Shown one piece after another: positions 58,169 through 64,000 of a stretch of DNA of 64,000 nt (positions are counted from its first letter, which is position 1; the number at the start of each line of letters is the position of its first letter). This stretch comes from CAYTGM01 sp964437365. GTDB lineage: Bacteria > Sumerlaeota > Sumerlaeia > SLMS01. The stretch lies in NCBI GenBank assembly GCA_964437365.1, contig CAYTGM010000006.1:62001-126000 (forward strand). Reading direction: 5' to 3'. The position numbers and the translations under genes are program-made. A model generated the notes under the pieces. That model was not told where the DNA came from, searched no databases, and worked only from the letters and a program-made list of their open reading frames with translations.

Positions 58169-59455
58169 TCAGGAACTCACTGATTTGCGATGCTCTTTGA
58201 AGGCATCATGAACAGCTCTCACAGCGTCATCCAGATCTTTTTCGTCAATCACACAAGAGACTTTAATCTCCGAAGTGCTGATCATCTGTATGTTAATATT
58301 CTTTTCAGCGAGTGCCTGGAACATCTTTGAGGCAACATTCGCGTGTGACCGCATCCCAACGCCAACAGCGCTGATCTTAGCGATACTGCTGTCACCGATG
58401 ACGGGACCTGCACCAATATCTTTGGCCATTGCTTTGGTCATTTCGAGAGCATTCTCAAAGTCAGCTCGTGAGACTGTGAAGCTGATATCATTCTGCCCTT
58501 CTGAGGCGGCATTCTGAATAATCATGTCGACGATGATACCTGCTTCGCCGATCTTCGTAAAGATACCTGAAGCAATACCCGGGTTATCAGGAACATGCTC
58601 CATAGTGATTTTTGCTTCGCCGCGGTTAAATGCGACTCCACTTACAACAACGTCTTCCATATCTTTCTCCTCTGGGACAACCATGGTTCCAGTTTCATCG
58701 TGGAGGAAACTTCTGACATGCAGAGGCACCTCGTAATTTTTGGCAAATTCAACGCTTCTAGATTGCAGGACGCCTGCTCCAAGAGAAGCCAGCTCCAGCA
58801 TTTCATCGTAGCTGATGCGTTCGATTTTCTCGGCTGATGGACAAATTCTTGGGTCAGTTGTGAATATTCCGTCGACATCTTTGTAGAACTCACACACATC
58901 CGCTTTGATGGCAGCTGCGAGAGCAACTGCTGTAATATCAGATCCACCGCGACCGAGCGTTGTATATTCGCTTTCTTCCGTAGCACCCTGGAAGCCAGCA
59001 ACCACGGGGACAACACCCTGATCGATGGCAGCCTGAAGTCGATCTGTGCGTATATCCTTAATGCGTGCTTTTCCAAAGATATTCTCAGTGATGATTCCTA
59101 CCTGGTGACCGGTGAAACTCTGCGCCTTAATTCCAAGTGATTCGAGTGCAATTGCCAGCAACGCAATAGACTGCTGCTCGCCGGTAGCCATCAGCATATC
59201 CATTTCTCTTGCTGGAGGATTCTGCATGAGTTTCGAAGCCATGGCAATCAGGCGGTTCGTTGCATCACCCATCGCAGAAACGACCACCACAACCTGATGT
59301 CCCGCATCGCGATTCTTCTTCACGATTTGAGCAACATGTTTGATTTTGTCGTCTATGAACTCTGCGCCGAAGATAGGAGCATTCTCATCACGTTCTTTGC
59401 CTTTGCCCTTATCTCCCAGGGCGTCCCCACCATATTTTTGAACTATGAGAGACAA
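58169..59455 (-). CDS. lysC: Aspartate kinase (monofunctional)
   Basis: Phosphorylates aspartate, the first step to lysine, threonine and methionine. 428 residues. The N-terminal block is IVQKYGGDALGDKGKG where the usual motif is VQKYGGTSV, followed by about 20 extra residues (HMKERDENAPIFGAEFIDD region). GEQQSIALLA, TLGRGGSDITAVALAA, and FYKDVDGIFTTDP are intact, and two ACT domains follow (from about residue 275). The deviating catalytic loop could alter activity. TTG 59455 with AGGAG upstream. No lysine riboswitch was recognised. Confidence 0.9.
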   Translation of the reverse strand: MSLIVQKYGGDALGDKGKGKERDENAPIFGAEFIDDKIKHVAQIVKKNRDAGHQVVVVVSAMGDATNRLIAMASKLMQNPPAREMDMLMATGEQQSIALLAIALESLGIKAQSFTGHQVGIITENIFGKARIKDIRTDRLQAAIDQGVVPVVAGFQGATEESEYTTLGRGGSDITAVALAAAIKADVCEFYKDVDGIFTTDPRICPSAEKIERISYDEMLELASLGAGVLQSRSVEFAKNYEVPLHVRSFLHDETGTMVVPEEKDMEDVVVSGVAFNRGEAKITMEHVPDNPGIASGIFTKIGEAGIIVDMIIQNAASEGQNDISFTVSRADFENALEMTKAMAKDIGAGPVIGDSSIAKISAVGVGMRSHANVASKMFQALAEKNINIQMISTSEIKVSCVIDEKDLDDAVRAVHDAFKEHRKSVSS

Positions 59456-59727
59456 ATGTCTTTTCTCCTGATAAAGATTACATCATCGTAAAGGTAAGTT
59501 ACGACCTGCCCTTGAAAGTGGGTCAAGCTGATGCTCTTACCCGAGTAACGATAATGTTCCAGAAGTTACAGGCAAGAATCGTCCCGCCCTTAACCTTTCA
59601 GGCTTGAAAGTTTATTGCTCCATCCCAGTCATTGACAGCCACACGCTTTAAGACAACAACATCGGCACTTCGAATAAGAGTCTGAAGCGGCCTCTTACTC
59701 CCTGAATAACACTGACAAGGAACCTCT

Positions 59728-60708
59728 ATGCTTCGCGTCCTCTTCTATGGAACACCAGACTTTGCTATCCCTACTTTAACGCGCCTGATTGAAGGGCCTC
59801 ATGAAGTCGTTGCTGTTGTCACCCAGCCGGATAAACCGAAAGGCCGAGGTCGAAAGCTGGCTCCCCCACCTGTTAAAGTGCTGGCGGAAGAGAATGGGAT
59901 CCCCGTTCTTCAGCCAAAGTCGGTAAAGAAAGAGGAGTTTCTTAAAGAGATTGATAACTACAAGCCAGATGTTGCTGTGGTTATCGCCTACGGAAAGATT
60001 TTACCAAAGGCAGTTTTGGATCTGCCTGAACTCGGATCCTTCAATGTTCACGCATCGATTCTTCCCAAGTACCGAGGTGCCGCACCGATTCAATGGGCAA
60101 TCGCGAAGGGGGAGACCAAAACCGGCGTTACTATCATGAAAATGGACGAAGGACTCGATACCGGTGATATTGCTCTCATACGTGAAGTTGACATTCTTGA
60201 AGACGACGATGCCATTTCTCTGGCAAATATGCTGTCGCTCGTCGGTGCTGAGGCGATGGCCACAACTCTGCAAATGATCGAAGAAAAAGGGAATCTTGAA
60301 CTGACTCCTCAGGATGACGAAGCCTCGACCTATGCACCATTGATCAACAGGGAGGACGCCTTAATCGACTGGACTTCCAGCCGCGATCAAGTCATTTGTC
60401 TGATCAGGGGATTCGTTGCCTGGCCCAAAGCATATACATTCCTCGACGGGAAAGAAGTAATAATCACTGGTGCTGAAGGATGTAGTGCAGAGTGGGTTCC
60501 TCCCTCAGCGAAGAAAGAAAAAGTTGAACCAGGGACAGTGGTGGACATCCTTAAGAACCGAGGTATAGCCGTTAAAGCTGGAGGAGATCAGGAGTTTGTT
60601 CTAGTGACCCGCGTCAAACCATCAGGAAAACCCGAGATGGGAGCTTTTGACTTTGCCAACGGTGGCGGAGTTTCGATTGGCGACCTTTTCAAAAAGGAAT
60701 CTCGGTAA
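59728..60708 (+). CDS. fmt: Methionyl-tRNA formyltransferase
   Basis: Formylates initiator Met-tRNA with 10-formyl-THF. 326 residues. VLFYGTPDFAIPTL, QPDKPKGRGRKL, FNVHASILPKYRGAAPIQWAI (catalytic HxSxLPxYRG) and TGVTIMKMDEGLDTGDI are diagnostic. AAGGA precedes ATG 59728. def is not adjacent. The intergenic 59456-59727 shows nothing recognisable. Confidence 0.97.
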   Translation: MLRVLFYGTPDFAIPTLTRLIEGPHEVVAVVTQPDKPKGRGRKLAPPPVKVLAEENGIPVLQPKSVKKEEFLKEIDNYKPDVAVVIAYGKILPKAVLDLPELGSFNVHASILPKYRGAAPIQWAIAKGETKTGVTIMKMDEGLDTGDIALIREVDILEDDDAISLANMLSLVGAEAMATTLQMIEEKGNLELTPQDDEASTYAPLINREDALIDWTSSRDQVICLIRGFVAWPKAYTFLDGKEVIITGAEGCSAEWVPPSAKKEKVEPGTVVDILKNRGIAVKAGGDQEFVLVTRVKPSGKPEMGAFDFANGGGVSIGDLFKKESR

Positions 60709-60748
60709 CCTCTGTCTATAACGAAACACGATCGACTTAAGGCAATTC

Positions 60749-61876
60749 ATGGCCCTTGACGAAACTCAAAAACCGGAGACTGTGCTTCACGGGACCATCG
60801 TGAATTCGAGTCGGACTCCCAGAAACGAAATGGGCGGCCTCGCACTCTTTTCAGGCGTGATGATGAAGTCCAGAACGGGCTTTGCCCTGGCTATTAGAAA
60901 GAGCGATGGTGAAATTTACCTGAGACAGGTTCCATTTCATCGGCTAAAAGAGAAAACAAAAAAGCGAGGGATTCCTTTGCTCTCTCCACTGGTTTCGCTT
61001 TGGGAGATGATGACTATTGGAACTCATTCTTTGAACCTCTCCTCCGAGCTGGTGCATGGGAATGCGGACAAAGAGAAAACCAGCAAGACAGAAAAGAAGA
61101 AACGGCGACGCAAGGTCTTGTCACTCTCATTGATCCTGATGCTGTTCTTTATTATCTTTGTCCCAGACTTCCTTACGACTTCTGTCTTCAATGTCTTCCT
61201 TGCTGAATCATACAACGAGTCTGATTTCCCTTTCACCTTTAGTTTAGTTTCCGGAATCGTTCGCCTTTCTCTCTTTGTTCTATACGTCTTTTTCATTGGG
61301 CTTGATCGAGAAATCAGAGAAGTTTTTCAGAACCATGGCGCAGAACACAAAGCAGTTCATGCTTTGGAGAGAGGTGGAGATGTCACCGTCGCCAAGGCGA
61401 TGAATATGCCTCGGTTTCACCCACGCTGCGGGACAACCTTCCTTGCCCTGGCGATGATTCTTCTTATACCTGTGTATGCAGTGATCAACTCATGCCTGAG
61501 TCTGTATTTAAGCGGGTATCCCGGCTGGCCTTTGCTGTTTCGTAAAATCATCCAGATTTCCATGCATCTTGCCATTCTTCCTTTTGTTCTTATCCTGACT
61601 TTCGAAACAATCAAGGCTGCTTCAAGAAACAGCCATAAGGCATGGTCCAAAATCATTCTATGGCCTGGGTATATACTCCAGAAACTGACAACGCGCGAAC
61701 CAAATGCTCACCAGGTTGAAGTCGCGATCGTTTCTCTTTTAGCAGCTCTTGCCATTCCTTCTTATCAAAGGAAAAGTAAGTCCTGGTCTATAGGTGGGCT
61801 CGAAGATGATCCCACGGCCCCTGGATTTGTTGCGAAAAGCCCGGCACGAATTGCTGGGAGTGATGTAGACAGCTAA
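60749..61876 (+). CDS. DUF1385 membrane protein
   Basis: 375 residues. GGLALFSGVMMKSRTGFALAIR at the start and HGAEHKAVHALERG, FHPRCGTTFLALAMIL are the conserved DUF1385 blocks (YqhQ family). Three to five membrane helices lie between 120 and 300. The function is unknown; members are thought to be inner-membrane proteins. It follows fmt by 41 bp, probably in one operon. The last 40 residues are a family-unusual tail. Confidence 0.87.
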   Translation: MALDETQKPETVLHGTIVNSSRTPRNEMGGLALFSGVMMKSRTGFALAIRKSDGEIYLRQVPFHRLKEKTKKRGIPLLSPLVSLWEMMTIGTHSLNLSSELVHGNADKEKTSKTEKKKRRRKVLSLSLILMLFFIIFVPDFLTTSVFNVFLAESYNESDFPFTFSLVSGIVRLSLFVLYVFFIGLDREIREVFQNHGAEHKAVHALERGGDVTVAKAMNMPRFHPRCGTTFLALAMILLIPVYAVINSCLSLYLSGYPGWPLLFRKIIQISMHLAILPFVLILTFETIKAASRNSHKAWSKIILWPGYILQKLTTREPNAHQVEVAIVSLLAALAIPSYQRKSKSWSIGGLEDDPTAPGFVAKSPARIAGSDVDS

Positions 61877-61932
61877 ACCCGGCATGAGTTACGCTTCCTT
61901 AGATTTAACTAGTATTTATTCGGAGGTATCCC

Positions 61933-62184
61933 ATGACGAAACCGATCCCAGCACAACTGACAGATAAATTAGATGATTACAAGACTCAATATGGACCAGT
62001 TAAGGGCAACCTCGCGCTTGCCATGGACATGATCAGTGATGCTGAGATTGCTGCCGGTCAGCTCTCGGTCTACTGTCGCAGCGGTCTTGATTCCAGCAAG
62101 AAACATCCAGACCTTGAAGCCCTCCAGCAGAATATCGACGTTGTAAGAACTCTTATCAAACATGCATTTAGAGAAGAAGGCTGA
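61933..62184 (+). CDS. Small hypothetical protein (83 aa)
   Basis: 83 residues, no signal. Not recognised. A clear GGAGG lies before ATG 61933. It has a helical, acidic character (KLDDYKTQYGPVKGNLALAMD) and no membrane segment. Convergent with the comF-like gene 10 bp away. Confidence 0.7.
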   Translation: MTKPIPAQLTDKLDDYKTQYGPVKGNLALAMDMISDAEIAAGQLSVYCRSGLDSSKKHPDLEALQQNIDVVRTLIKHAFREEG

Positions 62185-62194
62185 GGTGAGGAAG

Positions 62195-62989
62195 TTATTC
62201 TTCTCCTCTGCCCTCTCTCAATCTTGCCCTCAGGATTGAAAATGCCTGAACATCCAGAGCACCTGCCTCTTTGACGATCTCAGCCACTGCACTTACGGTT
62301 GATCCCGTTGTAATGACGTCATCCACGATAAGTACATTTCGTTTTCGAAATACATCAGCTCTCTCTACCCTGAACAGTTCCCGTGCATTATTGATTCGCT
62401 CTTCCTTTGTATGATAGCGAGCCTGGGGCGAGCCACTCCGCTTTCGCGATAGAGCTGCTGCTGGAGCGATGTCCCATTCTTGGTCTTTGGCAAGGCGCTC
62501 AGCCAGCAGCCATGACTGATTATAGCCACGACTGAACTTTCGCCTTAAGGAAACCGGTATAGATACAAGTAAGGGTTTTTTCTCGGCTAGATGTGAAAAG
62601 TAATCGGGGTGATAAGACTTCGCCAGACCAATCAACCACTGCGCAGCGTAAGGCATTCTTTGGTATTTCATTTTCCTCACGATCTGCCCGGCAGAAGATT
62701 GATAGTGAAAAGCGCTTCTGACTCTGTTGATCCCGAGACCTCCCTCGAGACAATTCTCGCAGCCATCGGCATCAAGATTCCTGGGCGATGGAATTCCGCA
62801 ATTTGGGCAGCATTCCAACTCTTTCAAAGGCCTCAAGAAAACCTGACAGTCTATACAAAGCGCACTGAGTGGAATGTGGAAGCTGACTTCCTGAAATGGA
62901 AGAGCCCTGTTGCATGACAAGCAACAGGGCGGTAAAAGATACTCAAACAGGCGTTTGGCATGATGCCATTTCCTTCTCTCCTCCTTCAC
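62195..62989 (-). CDS. ComF-family phosphoribosyltransferase-like protein
   Basis: 264 residues. CCLSCNRALPF and a second CxxC pair (CCPNCG, CENC) form the zinc-ribbon at the N-terminus; RKFSRGYNQSWLLAERLA and the PRPP-binding VLIVDDVITTGSTVSAV complete the ComF pattern. ComF is linked to DNA uptake in competent bacteria, but homologues exist widely. The start is GTG 62989. A perfect 10-bp inverted repeat lies within the first 30 codons (62904-62930). Confidence 0.9.
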   Translation of the reverse strand: MKEERRKWHHAKRLFEYLLPPCCLSCNRALPFQEVSFHIPLSALCIDCQVFLRPLKELECCPNCGIPSPRNLDADGCENCLEGGLGINRVRSAFHYQSSAGQIVRKMKYQRMPYAAQWLIGLAKSYHPDYFSHLAEKKPLLVSIPVSLRRKFSRGYNQSWLLAERLAKDQEWDIAPAAALSRKRSGSPQARYHTKEERINNARELFRVERADVFRKRNVLIVDDVITTGSTVSAVAEIVKEAGALDVQAFSILRARLREGRGEE

Positions 62990-62998
62990 TTCGATGAA

Positions 62999-64000
62999 TT
63001 ATCTCCCGAATCCAAAGAAGCGTTTTTTCTTCTTCTCTTCGGGCTTTTCTCGATCGAGGGCACCCTTCTTGCCCTGCTCCGCGAGAAATTTCTTCATCTC
63101 CTTATTATTCTGTGCCGCGGCATGACGTGCACCGTCATCCTGTTGAAAGACATCTTCGCCAGCATCGGGATTCTCCATCTCAAGTATTTGATCATACGAG
63201 AGGGACTTGGGACGGACCCGAAAGCTGCTGGCATTACGCAAATTTTCCATTCGACTCAGCAACTCAGTCGCGCTGAATGGCTTTGTGAGATAGTCATCCG
63301 CTCCCAGTCGCTTGGCCATATTAATATCTTTATCTGAGCTTTTGGCCGAGCACATGAGAATAGGCATCCGTGAAAAGGCGCGATTAGACCGCAAGGACTG
63401 AACAAGCTGATACCCATTCATTTTTGGCAGCATGACGTCTATAATCAGAAGGTCCGGCTGATACTTCACCAGCTTTTCAATCGCATCCATGCCATCGACA
63501 GCGAAGACCGTCTCGTAGACGTCCATCAGAGTCATCCGCATCAACGAGCTGATTTCCTGGTCATCATCGACAACGAGTACACGCGGTTTTAATTCGCCTG
63601 CCTCTGTTCTTTCGATTTTGTCCGGTGTAGCTTTCTGCTGCGGAGCTTTCGCCGATTCTGGTGCAGTTTTGGGTGCCGGAGCAGCTCTTGGCGGAGGCGT
63701 AGAAGGCGTATCTGTTTCCCAACTCGAAGCTCCTGGGGCGGCAGGTACCTTGCCTTCTTTCTCTGCCTTCTTGATCTCATCGATCGACTTGCGATTCTGT
63801 TTCTTTGGAGGAGGTGTGCGCTCAAAAAAGACATCTATATTCTTAAGCAGCCTTGCAGGCTCGAAGGGCTTGGTTAGATAGAGGTCAGCTCCAGAGTCGT
63901 ATCCCTTCATCATGTCATCCTTACTGCTGAGCGCGGAAAGAAACAGCACGGGTACATTCTTGAACTTAGGATTGTTTCGAATAGCTTTACATGCCTCGAA
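62999..64000 (-). CDS. Multi-receiver response regulator, partial
   Basis: The frame runs off the right edge, so the N-terminus is missing. Present in order are the rear half of a first receiver (VPVLFLSALSSKDD, LYLTKPFEP), a Pro/Ala-rich linker, a full second receiver (RVLVVDDDQEISSLMR, phospho-acceptor Asp in LLIIDVMLPKMNGYQL, AKSSDKD, YLTKPFS), and a charged Lys/Glu-rich tail ending KKRFFGFGR. No DNA-binding output domain is visible. The gene is adjacent to comF on the same strand (9 bp). Confidence 0.93.
   Translation of the reverse strand, partial: FEACKAIRNNPKFKNVPVLFLSALSSKDDMMKGYDSGADLYLTKPFEPARLLKNIDVFFERTPPPKKQNRKSIDEIKKAEKEGKVPAAPGASSWETDTPSTPPPRAAPAPKTAPESAKAPQQKATPDKIERTEAGELKPRVLVVDDDQEISSLMRMTLMDVYETVFAVDGMDAIEKLVKYQPDLLIIDVMLPKMNGYQLVQSLRSNRAFSRMPILMCSAKSSDKDINMAKRLGADDYLTKPFSATELLSRMENLRNASSFRVRPKSLSYDQILEMENPDAGEDVFQQDDGARHAAAQNNKEMKKFLAEQGKKGALDREKPEEKKKKRFFGFGR

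Noticed and set aside
59456..59727. Possible lysine riboswitch upstream of lysC
   Set aside because: No recognisable lysine-riboswitch core was found on the minus strand and no terminator pair is visible.
1..64000. Apparent abundance of the hexamer CTATAC/GTATAG
   Set aside because: A rough count by eye gave around 50 copies against about 34 expected at this base composition, which is too weak and too uncertain to claim a signal.
1..64000. CRISPR arrays, prophage or intact insertion sequence
   Set aside because: No regularly spaced 25-40 bp repeats with unique spacers, no Cas, integrase or transposase motifs were found.

Overview
The window reads as a chromosomal segment of a Gram-negative, aerobic or facultatively aerobic heterotroph of moderate GC (roughly 48% by eye). 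No rRNA, tRNA, CRISPR array, phage block or intact insertion sequence is visible. Secreted ELWxxDGT-repeat and beta-helix proteins, a GxGYxYP-family protein, several PhyH-type dioxygenases, a GH38 mannosidase and REP-like or tandem intergenic repeats all point towards an uncultured lineage near the Planctomycetota/PVC, Hydrogenedentota or Sumerlaeota groups. That placement is inference from gene content only; no marker phylogeny was possible.

Region 1 (1-10.5 kb): the 3' end of trpC, a GT87-like membrane protein, a PhyH dioxygenase, a secreted metallophosphoesterase with a CBM9-like C-terminus, a PAS/PAS hybrid histidine kinase, class II fumarase (fumC), an AGCS sodium:amino-acid symporter and a UspA protein. 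Region 2 (10.5-22.6 kb): PEP carboxylase, then a minus-strand carbohydrate operon (PhyH, GxGYxYP protein, sugar-binding protein, GH38 alpha-mannosidase) transcribed divergently from xylose isomerase. A perfect match to the LacI/CcpA cre consensus lies between the two units, so they are probably co-regulated. Region 3 (22.7-33.8 kb): mostly secreted or poorly known proteins (CrtC-like lipocalin, putative alpha/alpha-toroid enzyme, beta-helix protein, pirin, two orphan small proteins, a 963-residue ELWxxDGT-repeat protein) with repeat-rich spacers.

Region 4 (33.9-45.8 kb) is one tightly packed plus-strand run: gatB, acpH-like, M20 peptidase, thiolase, MsbA-like ABC exporter, then hemE-hemN-hemY-hemH, which covers uroporphyrinogen III to protoheme. 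HemH carries an unusual C-terminal membrane extension. Region 5 (45.9-50.6 kb) is an accessory-looking island on the minus strand: a zinc-ribbon/DUF4190 protein, a degenerate Doc/Fic remnant coupled to a T4 Rnl1-like RNA ligase, an FCP1/NIF-type HAD phosphatase, a YkgJ protein and rpsU, followed by about 840 bp of repeat-rich noncoding DNA. The RNA ligase plus DxDxT phosphatase pair, reminiscent of the phage T4 end-healing and sealing machinery, is the best candidate here for an undescribed system.

Region 6 (50.6-64 kb) is housekeeping: rpsB-tsf-pyrH-frr, an M29 aminopeptidase, rsgA, a GMC-type oxidoreductase with a small partner, aspartate kinase, fmt, a DUF1385 membrane protein, a small hypothetical protein, a ComF-type phosphoribosyltransferase and the end of a multi-receiver response regulator that continues past the right edge. 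rpsB and rpsU both have their Shine-Dalgarno sequence inside a hairpin directly abutting the start codon, which suggests translational control.
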